NCBI GenBank assembly: GCA_905221605.1
Contig: CAJNDS010000557.1
Coordinates: 755,682 to 779,181, forward strand
Direction: 5' to 3'
Origin: Symbiodinium natans
Taxonomy: Eukaryota; Sar; Dinophyceae; Suessiales; Symbiodiniaceae
Length of the DNA stretch: 23,500 nucleotides
Shown one piece after another: positions 8,880 through 17,845 of the stretch (the stretch's first letter is position 1; every line of letters begins with the position of its first letter). A program made the position numbers and the translations under genes. A model generated the notes under the pieces. The model searched no databases. It saw nothing but the letters and a program-made list of their open reading frames with translations, and was not told the DNA's origin.

Positions 8880-9143
8880 ATGAGCGAGCAAATCCTTTCA
8901 CTGGGCTCAACCTTACAGACCATGCAGGCTTTCATCGAAGGCAGTGCGGCTCTTCTTTTGTTCCGCATGTTTGAGCGACAAAATAAATACCTTGCAGCTG
9001 TGCTGAGAGTAGGCGCTAGTCACCCTACAGAGTGCTGCAGAGTGCAGACGATCGTCGCTGCGAGCGCAAGTGGGGCAACAGAGCCAGTGGAACAGCCGGT
9101 AGATTTCTTGGACCTGGACCGATCTCGGAGCACTGAAGTATGA
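8880..9143 (+). CDS. Hypothetical protein, 87 aa or first exon
   Basis: The ATG at 8880 is the first after a strong acceptor ending at 8876, so the leader would be very short. The protein opens with a helix-like stretch (MSEQILSLGSTLQTMQAFIE), continues into a hydrophobic/basic part (ALLLFRMFERQNKYLAAVL) and ends acidic (VDFLDLDRSRSTEV). There is no obvious signal peptide. The codons look coding. The stop at 9141-9143 overlaps a possible donor, GAA|GTATGA, so this could be a first exon with the gene continuing. No family is recognised. Confidence 0.4.
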   Translation: MSEQILSLGSTLQTMQAFIEGSAALLLFRMFERQNKYLAAVLRVGASHPTECCRVQTIVAASASGATEPVEQPVDFLDLDRSRSTEV

Positions 9144-9561
9144 GAAAGAGTAGACAAGGGGCTACGAAGTGCAGACTATTGGGTCCCCAAGGGCGCTAAT
9201 CTCCCTTGCAACTTGAGAGACCGTTGTTTTCTCGGGCAGGCCGTGCCGGCCGAACCATGCCACTTGCAGAAAGTGCCCCTGTGGTCCCGCGACCAGCACG
9301 GGCGAGCTGGGGGTCCGAACATGCTGCATTGAAGCATCAGCAGCATCAGCAGCATCAGGGGGCCTCCTGTAGCTTTCATCTTTCATGTGCTGTACATGTG
9401 GACATCTTCACAGAGGGTTCCTGCCGGCTCTGCTGGCTTTAGCAGGGGAACCGAACCTTGTTGGGCAACAGGAGCCTTTCGCAAAGATGGAGGAGCATGA
9501 CTTCGCAGAGAAGAGGACACTGAAAGGGCTTCCGCCGCTTCCTTTCAAGAATTCCGGCCTG
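9144..9561. other. Overlapping weak exon candidates on both strands
   Basis: Minus frame 9386-9162 reads a plausible peptide (GHFLQVAWFGRHGLPEKT). Plus frame 9446-9588, after the acceptor-like TGCTGGCTTTAGCAG, reads another (EPFAKMEEHDFAEKRTLKG). The CAGCAT triplet run near 9337-9356 is a minor repeat. I could not join either to a neighbour in phase, so neither is called a gene. Confidence 0.3.
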
Positions 9562-9972
9562 TCATGCTGTGGCAAAGAGCCTCGGTGATTGGATGATGGC
9601 AGGCAGGACGGCGAAGACGAAGCTGTGTGCGATGACTTGCGTGCGGTGGCGTGGTTGCGTCTGTGATTCACTGCCGCTCCGCCCTGTCTTGACAAGTCTC
9701 TGCACACTCAAACTCATCTTGTCCTGCAGATTCGCTGTATTTCCGGGAAGTTCTAGGAGTTTTCGATGTTCTCCATTGTGCAAGAGGGTGCAGAATATCG
9801 AAGCTCCTAAGCCCCAGCGCTGCAGTCTGGCCCTGCTTAAGCTTCTTGCGGGGCTGCCCTGATTTTGCAGTAAGCCCTTCGAAGCTTCGTAGGCTGTCAT
9901 GGATATTTGCCAGGCTATGGCATGACATCCAGCAATGCAGGGGCCCTCAGCGAGTTGGTGAAAGGTCGGCAT
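9562..9972 (-). CDS. Hypothetical protein, 136 aa
   Basis: An ATG-started minus-strand ORF whose codons look coding throughout. It opens MPTFHQLAEGPCIAGCHA, continues with a Leu/Arg-rich stretch (SLSRARLQRWGLGASIFC), and ends in a hydrophobic tail (AHSFVFAVLPAIIQS). No domain is recognised. The start lies 15 bases from a telomere-like block (9988-10005), an arrangement seen again at 22267/22271. A second open minus frame (9928-9668) is less convincing. Confidence 0.4.
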   Translation of the reverse strand: MPTFHQLAEGPCIAGCHAIAWQISMTAYEASKGLLQNQGSPARSLSRARLQRWGLGASIFCTLLHNGEHRKLLELPGNTANLQDKMSLSVQRLVKTGRSGSESQTQPRHRTQVIAHSFVFAVLPAIIQSPRLFATA

Positions 9973-9987
9973 CAGGGATCGGGTTCT

Positions 9988-10005
9988 GGGTTTAGGGTTT
10001 AGGGG
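9988..10005. repeat. Interstitial telomere-like motif
   Basis: GGGTTTAGGGTTTAGGGG, two and a half copies of the plant/dinoflagellate-type TTTAGGG repeat, followed by degenerate GTTGGCAAGGGTTTGG. Confidence 0.9.
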
Positions 10006-11109
10006 TTGGCAAGGGTTTGGTACACCATGGCATGCATTGCGCTGCTTTCATGGCTCTTGAGTCATACGGCAAGTCGGCTTACATGTCCGTGCTCGAAAAA
10101 GCATCAGGAAAACAGACGCAAGGCTGACTGAAAGTTGTTCCCACATCCAGTCACAGCCTCTTACATCAGCTCATGTTGATCCAGGTCCGTGACGTACAGC
10201 GCAAGCTGGCTGAGCTGAGAGGGTCGTGCCAGGGGTGAAATTTCCAACGCAGTCTGTCAAGTTTCGGGCGACCCTGTCGCATTGCTTTTGCATGCCGAAA
10301 CATTGGCTCACACGTTCATAGGTTAGGGATGGTGGTGTATGTCATCGCGAAGGGATCGCCTCTCTCCCTGCTCCATCCTTTCTCCGGAGATATGGCTTAC
10401 GGCTTCCTCCTGAATCACGTTCCGGGCTGGCGAGTTCTGTCTTGAGATGGGTTGAGCAAAGGCTATTAAGTTAAACACCTGACACGATTTCTGCAGCCAT
10501 GACAGGGTCTCATGGTGCCCTCAACGAGATATCAGTTGGAGGAGGATGGCATTTTGCAGTGCGGTCACACCGAACAGCACAGTGGCTTGCGGCGTCACGC
10601 ACATCTAGTACGTAGGACCTGCGGAGTGAATCAGCACAAGGCGTTGTCTCCTGTCTCCCGCTCTTGATCTTACATGTGTGTTTTCGTGGCTCGGACGAGG
10701 AAATTTCGCTTGTCTGATTACTTCCGCTTTAGTCTGAGACGAGATCACCTGCAGCACAATTGTGCTTAAGGTTGATATGCAAGGTGGTGCTGATGCTGGG
10801 TTACATGCTGCGGAAGTAGTGTCTACTACTTTATTCAAGCGTAGTTGGCTCAGCTCCACCCAGCAACCAGCTAATGGTAGTTGGCAGCTGCAGCGCTGAC
10901 AGCACGAATGGTTGATACTTTGCAATCTGAAAAAACGGGCTCCATGGCACGTCAGCGAGACTCAGGCTAGCTAATCCACGTGAATCCTTCTGCTGAGCTG
11001 CAGTTGCAAAGGTCTGCAGAGCTGGCCATAGGCGCCAATTCCAGACTTTACGGACTATAGATCGGGCGCACCACTACTAAAGGACCCGCTCTACCGCTTG
11101 AACCATGGG
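10006..11109. other. No gene seen
   Basis: About 1.1 kb without a convincing ORF. The longest, minus 10925-10605 (106 codons), has no supporting signals. No repeats of note. A fragment resembling a tRNA A-box lies near 11080-11105 but the rest of a tRNA is missing. Confidence 0.5.
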
Positions 11110-12149
11110 ATGACAGACGAGTGGACTGCGGGGCAAGTGGACACTGATGTTTCGGCAAAGCACAGCCCACCGGTAGTTGTATGTGAATTGTATGTGAGTA
11201 CTTGCGTTGACTGCGACTTCCACTGTACAAGTCTGGAAGAAGAATGTGAAGTTTGTGCCGTCCAAGTGTCAACATGCAGCGTCCTTCCCAGCCAAGCTTT
11301 CAATGTTTTGCAGCACTTCTGTGCAAGCTTGGAGCTCGTGCGGCTAGTGCTCAGAAGCCATCGAATGGTTTCTTGGAAGCTCTTGCCCGAAACTTCGTAT
11401 GCGCACAGGAACCGAAGCCTATAAGCCTATAAGCGGCTGGGACCTGGGCCTTCTTTTATCATTGCAGTGCCGAGGGTGCCATGTGAGAGCCCCGTGTCAA
11501 GTGTGTTAGTGGATCGGGCGCAGCCTCCGAGAGATTCTTCTGATGCACATCTCAGTCGTAGATTCATGCTATTGGGTGTGTCTTGGCAGACATACCCATC
11601 GGGAGACGGCTTGCGCGAGTCCATCCTTGAACACAATGCTGATGGGGAAGAAAGGCAAGGGGCTTCGCAGGTTGGTGTCGTTCAGCCTTGTTCAATGATG
11701 GGAGCCCGGCGCTGACTCCGCCTGCTTAATGCGGACCGAGCCTCGTGTAGTTGAACCCTGCATCCCAAACTCCGAATCCCAAACCGCCCCCGAAAGAACC
11801 GTGAACCGCATTGAGTATCACAAGACAGGGCCCAGCTGACAACAGCAGGGCCTTCTACCCTCGGGGAGGTTTTGATGACAGCATGGGGATTGTGGGGTTC
11901 TCTGACAAGCTGCTTAGCCCTGTGCAGCCTATTGCCAGAGCCTTGGGTATGTTCAGCCGGCCGAAGAGTCCGGAGATTCTTGGCGATGGAAGAACCCCCC
12001 TGAGAAGAAGTGGATCGAATCCGATCTTGCAGCTTGGCTGCCCCGCTCAAGCCCGGGAGTTTGAAACATGGATCAGGGATCCTCCCGTCTCACCAATCCT
12101 CGCATACGGCAGTTTCAAAGAGGGCGATAGCACTCCTATGACCAAGTAA
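11110..12149 (+). CDS. Hypothetical protein, proposed three-exon model
   Basis: Exon 1 begins at the ATG at 11110 and is Cys-rich at first (CVDCDFHC, ECEVC), then Leu/Arg-rich. It ends before the stop at 11424; a GC donor at CGAA|GCCTAT would keep phase. Exon 2 starts at 11468 after a textbook acceptor, CCTTCTTTTATCATTGCAG, and ends at 11670 (TTCGCAG|GTTGGT). Exon 3 starts at 11829 (AAGACAG|GG) in the same phase and ends at the TAA at 12147-12149. Exon 3 reads convincingly (GGFDDSMGIVGFSDKLL, FSRPKSPEILGDGRTP, AREFETWIRDPPVSP), with several Ser-Pro/Thr-Pro sites suggesting a phosphorylated tail. Exons 2 and 3 are the firmest parts, and the exon 1 junction is the weakest. No family is recognised. 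Confidence 0.45.
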
Positions 12150-12882
12150 AGGCTCCTGTGACAACGGCCGGTGGGGGGACTGGCTAAATTCTCCTGGAAC
12201 CTGCTCGGAGAACCCCAGAACTCAATTTTCTTGGCTGAGAGTTCTGAGAACCCCATCTTGAGCCGATGACTGCTGATCAATGTGTGTGACTAAGCTTGAA
12301 ATCGTGGAGCCTGGCACTTATTCGACCGCTGTTCTACAAATATTTGACTCCAGAGGGGATGGCGCACAAGTGTGACCAACCTCAGCTGGGGTCACGTGGA
12401 GAGTCACGGTCTCAAGAAGGGCACGATAGCCAGTCGACTTAGTAGCATGGAGTCCACGCGGCTGTGGGGCCATCGAATGTTTTGCTGTTTGCTCTGCTGG
12501 GTCGAGATCCGCGCAAGCGGTTCGTCAAGTTTCGACCCAGCTCCAATTTGGACCCATTTCAGCAGGGAGGTGTGTGCGTGTCTGCTGACCACATGACCTT
12601 TTGACCCGCCTCCCAAAGGGGTCCTAAAAACTTTTCGGAGTTTTGCGAGAGGTGCTTCAGCCTTAGGGGCTTGGCATGGCTTGTATATATTTATATGTTC
12701 TAATCTTATTTCTTTACACATACTGTATCGATTTTGAGGGTAACTGCCTTGATTTTTGAAGTCCTGCCCTGCGCGCCAGAGTAAGAACGTAAACGTTGTC
12801 AGGCAGCCGTGACCTTGTTGGTGCCATGCCTCTGCCGGCAATCCTATGTATACACTCAATCCATCTCTATCCTGTTGTACTT
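12150..12882. other. No gene seen
   Basis: The minus 151-codon ORF (12859-12404) and plus 74-codon ORF overlap and neither shows good signals. GAGAACCCC occurs twice near 12208 and 12246 with an inverted AGAACTC/GAGTTCT-like pair between them. A TTTATATG/TATATA-rich patch lies at about 12680-12700. Confidence 0.4.
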
Positions 12883-12929
12883 GAACCTTAAACGCTGAAC
12901 CCTAAATCCCAAACCCTAAACCCTAAACC
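12883..12929. repeat. Interstitial telomere-like array, degenerate to perfect
   Basis: GAACCTTAAACGCTGAACCC grades into CCTAAATCCCAAACCCTAAA and then CCCTAAACC. That gives about six CCCTAAA-type units, with the degenerate ones at the left end. Confidence 0.9.
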
Positions 12930-13379
12930 GGTATCTCAAATGAGGGTGGTTGAAGACTGCAGCTGGCTCTGGCGTGGTCCAACATCTCCAGTGTGCGTCG
13001 GCTCGTGCACTAGGCTGCAGGGCGGTTTCCACCTGCTCAGAACTGAACTGGCGGATGGTGACTCACTAGCTTTTGCATTCATTTGCTCACGGTGTCTCAG
13101 CAAATCTGTGGAGCAGAGATTGCAGAGAGGCTAACCCACCGGAGTTGAATGAATTTGGAGGCAGATCATGAACTTGCAGCTGCATGCTTCTATTTCATTT
13201 CTTAAACTTATTGTGGCAGGATCTGTCTACAGACATGCCTCCTATGGATGGCGTTTCAATGTCCTTTTTTTTTTTTTGCCGAAGTACCGCGCAGGAGGCC
13301 GAAAGATCGAGTTTCATGGGAGCCGGCAAGCTTTTCCAAGGGCTCTTTTGAGGGCCACTTGGAGGTCCGTGGCACTTAG
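12930..13379. other. No gene seen
   Basis: A 64-codon plus ORF (12940-13134) and the upstream part of an ORF that later runs through the CA array are the only open frames, and neither is supported. A poly-T run lies at about 13264-13276. Confidence 0.4.
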
Positions 13380-13470
13380 TAACCAATTAGAACTGTATTT
13401 ATTTCGCACTTATGAGTCCCTTAATTGCCCGAACCATAATAGGGTTCTAAGTGCAGTTGCTATTTGGTTA
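13380..13470. repeat. MITE-like element with imperfect terminal inverted repeats
   Basis: TAACCAATTAG-AACTG at the left end matches, with one mismatch and one gap, the reverse complement of the right end (TAACCAAATAGCAACTG). A further pair, GCACTTAG (13372-13379) and CTAAGTGC (13447-13454), overlaps the ends, so the segment folds on itself in more than one way. The interior is A+T-rich, unlike its surroundings. It is too short to code and there is no clear target duplication. Confidence 0.5.
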
Positions 13471-13618
13471 GAAAGTACCGTGAAGCTGCCCAGCAACCGT
13501 AAATTCTTCGTCAGGTCTGCCTGCAGCTCTGCGTGGCCATGTCTCGTTGCCTTGCGGCCGAGCGCAAGGCGAGAGACATGGTCTTTGGGCTTCAAGAGTT
13601 TGGGGTTCAAGGGTTTGC

Positions 13619-13743
13619 GAATACACGCGCACACACACACAGAGACACACACACACACACACACAGAGACACACACACACACACAGAGACACACACACAC
13701 ACAGAGACACACACACACACACACACAGAGACACACACACAGA

Positions 13744-13778
<35 letters not shown>

Positions 13779-13960
13779 GCACGTGCACACACGCGCACGT
13801 GCACACGCGCGCACGTGCACACGCGCGCACGTGCACACGCGCACACGCGCACGTGCACGGGCACACGCCCACACGCGCACGCGCGCGCACACGCACACGC
13901 ACGCGCAAACGCGCGCACACACACACACACACGCACACGCGCGCGCGCGCGCGCTCACAC
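13619..13960. repeat. CA/CG compound array, Z-DNA prone
   Basis: The left part is (CA)n broken by regular AGAGAC interruptions. From 13745 to 13859 purine and pyrimidine alternate without a break for 115 bases. Inside this, CACGTG recurs at 13780, 13796, 13812, 13828 and 13850, so a 16 bp unit (CACGTGCACACGCGCG type) is visible. The right end is pure GCGCGC. Long ORFs through it (Thr-His or Cys-Val repeats) are artefacts of the repeat. Confidence 0.95.
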
Positions 13961-14066
13961 CAGCGTTGCACGCAAGGATTTGAACTGCTGTTCCTTCAGT
14001 GCCACTGCGACGGATGTGTATTTCATGTGTTCCAATGCTGCCAATCATGCCAGCCACCACTGTATA

Positions 14067-14082
14067 ACACACACACACACAC
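14067..14082. repeat. Short (CA)n tract
   Basis: An eight-unit ACACAC run lies about 100 bp beyond the large CA array. Confidence 0.8.
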
Positions 14083-14093
14083 CAACCACCATG

Positions 14094-14883
14094 AAGCTTT
14101 AGAACGTCCATGGTCGACGCAACTGGTTTCCAACCGGCACATGCTAAGGCCGATGCTTCAAGAAAGCTTCAATGCAATACACTCATGATAGCTTCTGGGA
14201 CATCAATTGCATGTCTGTCAAGACAGAAACGTTGGTGCGCGCATGCAAGCTTTTTCCCAGAAACTGGGAAAGTACCACGCACTAGATGCTGATTCACCCT
14301 GCAAGCATCAATGCGTCTCGAGCTTAGGGCATCAGTAGCCAAAAATGATGGATCAGCCACACTTTCTTGACATGAGACTTCTGCAAAGAGTGTTCATAGA
14401 ATTGCTCTTCGCTTGGTAGGAGGGGCGCAATGGACGTCGTAGCACCAATTCGTCTGTGACATTCACCGGCAACTGAGGAAGTTTGATTGTGTACAGTATG
14501 GCCACGACGACACACTTCTCCAAGGTTTCATCTGCATTCTTTGATCATGTATAATCATTTATATAGTCCGCGAAGCTGTGCAATGTCATATCCGTGACGC
14601 TGCAATACGCTGCAGAAGTTCCATGGCCCAAGCAGCTGGTCTCCAACTAACACATGCTGAGGCAGAACGTTTTGTGCGAACCGCCAACTGCAAAGATGAG
14701 AGGAGCAATGGAGCCATGGAGAATGCCCTTTCTGCGTCCCGACAGAAACTCACTGTGGTCGTGAGCTGTTCAGTAAACACATGCTTTGGTGACAGCGTGG
14801 CAAATATATGCAGTAGCATTCATGAATCTGGTCCTTTGGTGATGATCGGAATGTTGGACGGAGTCGCTTCATGCCGAAGATGA
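14094..14883 (+). repeat. Two diverged copies of a coding-like segment
   Basis: 14107-14153 and 14620-14666 match at 37 of 47 bases without gaps, and similarity extends weakly about 14 bases upstream. Mismatches are mostly transitions. Both read related peptides on the plus strand (SMVDATGFQPAHAKAD and SMAQAAGLQLTHAEAE), and a second shared word (GACAGAAAC) lies further downstream in each. The second copy is within an open frame to 14883 (101 codons), the first in one to 14292 (60 codons). It may be a decayed gene or repeated element in direct orientation 513 bp apart. No family is recognised. Confidence 0.5.
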
Positions 14884-15130
14884 AGCTGATGGTGGTCTGT
14901 AATCCGCCGGATGTCGCAATGGTCGTCGACTTGAAATGGACCAGATCTTGTTGAAAGGGATCTTTTATTGAAAAAAGCATCAGACATCTTTCCGGCCAAA
15001 TTCCATACTTGATTGCGAGTGCCCGAGGTGCAGTGCCTCAAAGCTTGAAGGGAATGTGCTGTCGCATAGGGCCTAGGGTGCTCCAAAACTGGCATCATAT
15101 GGAAGGCACCATAGAAAGATTCTGGTGTAA

Positions 15131-15360
15131 ATGCTCGCGGTAACGGAATTCGATGTAGCCGGTTGCCAGCATGAACTGCGTAAGAGCTCTGCATGGTTTT
15201 GCATGAACCCCAGCGGGGCTGGCAGTTGCAAGATCATTCCGGTATCTGAAGCTACCCACCACATAGATGAGGAAGGTAGATCATTTCCAAACACTGGTGC
15301 TCTGCAAGCTGGCAAGCCAATTTATTTCCTCAACCCTAAGCCTTCATGCCATTTCACATG
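15131..15360 (+). CDS. Possible exon, start of a hypothetical protein
   Basis: An ATG directly after an in-frame TAA opens a frame whose first 75 codons look coding (MLAVTEFDVAGCQHELRKSS, NPSGAGSCKIIP, ATHHIDEEGRSFPNTGA). The frame then runs into the CA and CT arrays as meaningless repeat protein, so the real exon must end earlier. GAGGAAG|GTAGAT at about 15273 is one possible donor; otherwise the end is arbitrary here. No family is recognised. Confidence 0.25.
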
Positions 15361-15443
15361 CTTTTCGACAGCGCTTCCTGCCGAACAACACCGGCCGTGT
15401 GCCGCCTTGCGGGGCCCTAGCTTTCGTTCGCCTTGCTCTCAGG

Positions 15444-15475
<32 letters not shown>

Positions 15476-15516
15476 GCAGACGCGCACACAACACACACAC
15501 ACAAGCGCAAAGTAAC
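15444..15516. repeat. (CA)n tract with interruptions
   Basis: Pure CA for about 28 bases, then CA-rich sequence with CAGCAGACGCG and AACA interruptions. Confidence 0.9.
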
Positions 15517-15542
15517 ACAACCTACACGCACAGAGTACACAC

Positions 15543-15916
15543 ATCTCCTCTCTCGCTCTCTCTCTCTCCTCCGTCTCTCCGTCCTTTGTCTCTCCTCGAA
15601 CTCCTCTCTCGCTACTCTCTCCTCTCGCTCCTTGTTCTCCACTCTCCTCTCCCTCCTCTCTCTCCTCTCTCTCCTCTCTCTCCTCTCTCTCCTCTCTCTC
15701 CTTTCTCTCCTCTCTCTCCTCTCTGTCCTCTCTCTCCTCTCTGTCCTCTCTCTCCTCTCTCTCCTCTCTCTCCTCTCTCTCCTCTCTCTCCTCTCTCTCC
15801 TCTCTCTCCTCTCTCTCCTCTCTCTCCTCTCTCTCCTCTCTCTCCTCTCTCTCCTCTCTCTCCTCTCTCTCCTCTCTCTCCTCTCTCTCCTCTCTCTTCT
15901 CTTTCTTTTCTCTCCT
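15543..15916. repeat. Polypyrimidine minisatellite, CTCTCTCCT unit
   Basis: A 9 bp unit CTCTCTCCT repeats about 27 times between about 15655 and 15895, with two G-containing variants (CTCTGTCCT). Bases 15744-15916 are all pyrimidine (173 bases). The unit is a mirror repeat, so the tract suits intramolecular triplex (H-DNA) formation. The Leu-Ser and Ser-Pro ORFs through it are repeat artefacts. Confidence 0.95.
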
Positions 15917-16068
15917 ATACCACGATACTATTGTGCTACTATACTATTTTCCTACTAGACTACTAGACTACTACACTACTAGACTACTAGACTACTATAT
16001 ACTAGACTACTATGCTACTATACTACTTTTCTACTGTACTACAAAGCCACTATACTACTATACTGCGA
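15917..16068. repeat. ACTACTAG / CTACTATA degenerate array
   Basis: Short units of CTACTAGA, CTACTATA and CTACTACA occur in irregular tandem directly after the polypyrimidine tract. Confidence 0.9.
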
Positions 16069-16429
16069 ATGACGGTTTCTATAACAAAGAAGAATGGAAG
16101 CATCTCTAGCAGTGACAGAAATGGTCTCCCGGTCCAGGATGAGAAGCCTTCTCGTGTCCGGGCCTTGAGCAATCGCAAGTCCTGTATGCACGCCCGTGAT
16201 TCTCCCGGAGCTTCGAAAACATGTTGGTTACCTTCGCAGCTGCTATGGCTCCCAGCACATCGAAAGCCAATGACAGATGCACAGGAGACACCGCTCTTGA
16301 AAGAGCAGCTCGGGCGCATCAAGGGAAGTCATTCCTGGAGGTGACGATGCGTTGTCTTCGCCACATGGGGTTGTATAATAACCCCGCGGCTTGCGGTTTA
16401 GAAAGGAGTGCGCCCGAGTATCGTTTAGC
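16069..16429. other. Ambiguous coding-like segment
   Basis: Frames on both strands are open: plus to 16344, plus 16221-16463 and minus 16322-16050. The plus frame from ATG 16069 reads a Lys/Ser/Asn-rich start (MTVSITKKNGSISSSDRNG). None has a signal or domain that decides between them, so no gene is called. Confidence 0.25.
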
Positions 16430-17027
16430 TTGTAAAACGATAAGGAGTAAAACAAAACGATAACTTTCTGCAGGGTTTTTGTTGTGTGGCCCCTTACACA
16501 CCTAACACCCCTTACACCCCTCACACCCCTAATTCTTTAGGTCAAAGACGATAACAAAACGATTACCAGAACGATAACTTTTTGTTCACGATGGGGTCTG
16601 TTGAAGGACCTGGACCATTCCAGGGGGATTGAAGATGTGTGCCCTGTGGTGACTCTGGTCTTGGGGTGTCTCTGGGGCCTGGTGGTTGAATTGTGCGCCG
16701 GGTGAACCGCCCTCGGAAACCTCGCTGTGGCTGGCGTTTCCGCGCAGGTTTGGGCTTGAACCAAGAGCCTTGCGTCTTCAGGATGGGTTGTTCAGGTTTG
16801 GGGGCTGTAACCAATATACACGTGTTATTAACCCTGAAACCCACGGCTGTAGGCTCGATGTTGAAGGCACCTAGATCCAAGGCTTTGGAATGCAAGCCAA
16901 CCAAGTGCTCCGAAGCATTACCTTTTATAAGCAAACGCTGTAAAACGATAAGAATTCTAGCCAACAATACTGTGTTTTGTGCGCATACACTGTAAAACGA
17001 TAAGGAGTAAACAAAAAACGATAACAT
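16430..17027. repeat. Dispersed AAAACGATAA motif family
   Basis: Variants of A(A/G)AACGATAA lie near 16434, 16456, 16548, 16558, 16573, 16940, 16995 and 17016. Two long copies are closely alike: TGTAAAACGATAAGGAGTAA followed shortly by (A)CAAAAACGATAAC, at about 16431-16464 and 16992-17026. Between them, 16496-16535 has five CACACCCCT/TACACCCCT-like units. On the minus strand the motif reads VIVL-YSLSFY peptides, which inflates the 185-codon minus ORF at 17120-16563. I do not call that ORF. Confidence 0.75.
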
Positions 17028-17755
17028 TTTCGGGACCAGCAGGTTTCCATCGGGGTTGCTATACAGGCCCACATGTGTTTTCAGCCGTACCGCATGGAAC
17101 ATGCGAAGCTGAAAGAACAAATGACATCATTACTACGAGCACCCAGTTGCTTCGACTACTCCGTCTAAGCATGCGTGCAGACGAACAACGAGAAAGATAA
17201 GATGTTGTTGTATTCATTGCTATGGAACAGAACAGTTCTTGGGCATGGCAATGTCGTAGCCAGTCTGGGTTACTCGGACAGATACAGCGAGATCTAATGA
17301 ATAGCTGTTTTGGACCCTGTGCGTGGAAACACCACTCACTTGCTGTATCAGCCCGAGCTCCACGTGTTCAGGTGTGCGGCACTTGTGCAAGCTCGATGGG
17401 CAAAACAATGCAGAACTACGCAGTGCGTAACGACACACTTCCAGACTGACAGTGCACGCCCTAAACTCCGGAACCGTCTTACTATTATTCGACACGGAAC
17501 CTTCTGAAAAGGGGAGCCCGAAAAATGATAAGCTACGGATTTCCCTGAGGACAGGATTGCCTCTTCTCACAGCAAGGTCATACCTGAGGCCCTAGATAGG
17601 ACTACTAGAAGAGAAAGACCGAGCATGAAATCCAAGCATTGCTTGCCCGGGCCCAGGCGACAATGGGGCAGACTCATGTGGTCCGTGGCCTCCGACCTGG
17701 GCATGGATACGGTTGGCAGCCCCAGTGGAAGTGGTGTTGCAGCTGTCACGACAAC
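17028..17755. other. No confident gene
   Basis: The best candidate is plus 17310-17507 (65 codons, non-ATG start, reading GNTTHLLYQPELHVFRCAAL), which could be an exon but has no clear acceptor. The minus 116-codon ORF over the same bases is weaker. Confidence 0.3.
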
Positions 17756-17845
17756 TATATATATGTATATATATATATATGTATATATATACAGATATAT
17801 ACACATATACATATATATATACATATATATATATACACATATATT
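17756..17845. repeat. (TA)n tract with TG/CA interruptions
   Basis: About 90 bases of TATATATG, TATATACA and ATACACATAT, an imperfect AT microsatellite. ORFs reading Tyr-Ile repeats are artefacts. Confidence 0.95.

Noticed and set aside
11048-11112. tRNA gene on the minus strand (TGGTTCAAGCGGTAGAGC resembles an A-box)
   Set aside because: No pairing anticodon stem and no GGTTCGA-type B-box follow at the right distance.
12883-12929. True chromosome end
   Set aside because: Only a few degenerate units, with ordinary sequence on both sides; interstitial.
13410-14188. Long ORFs of 109-271 codons through the CA/CG array
   Set aside because: They read Thr-His, Ala-Arg or Cys-Val repeats on both strands in several frames at once, as expected from a dinucleotide repeat lacking stops.
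15433-15966. Leu-Leu-Ser and Ser-Pro-Leu repeat proteins
   Set aside because: Translation of the 9 bp CT minisatellite; no unique flanking coding sequence continues past it.
16563-17120. 185-codon minus ORF
   Set aside because: Much of it is the translation of the AAAACGATAA motif family and low-complexity Pro/Arg sequence; no start or splice support.
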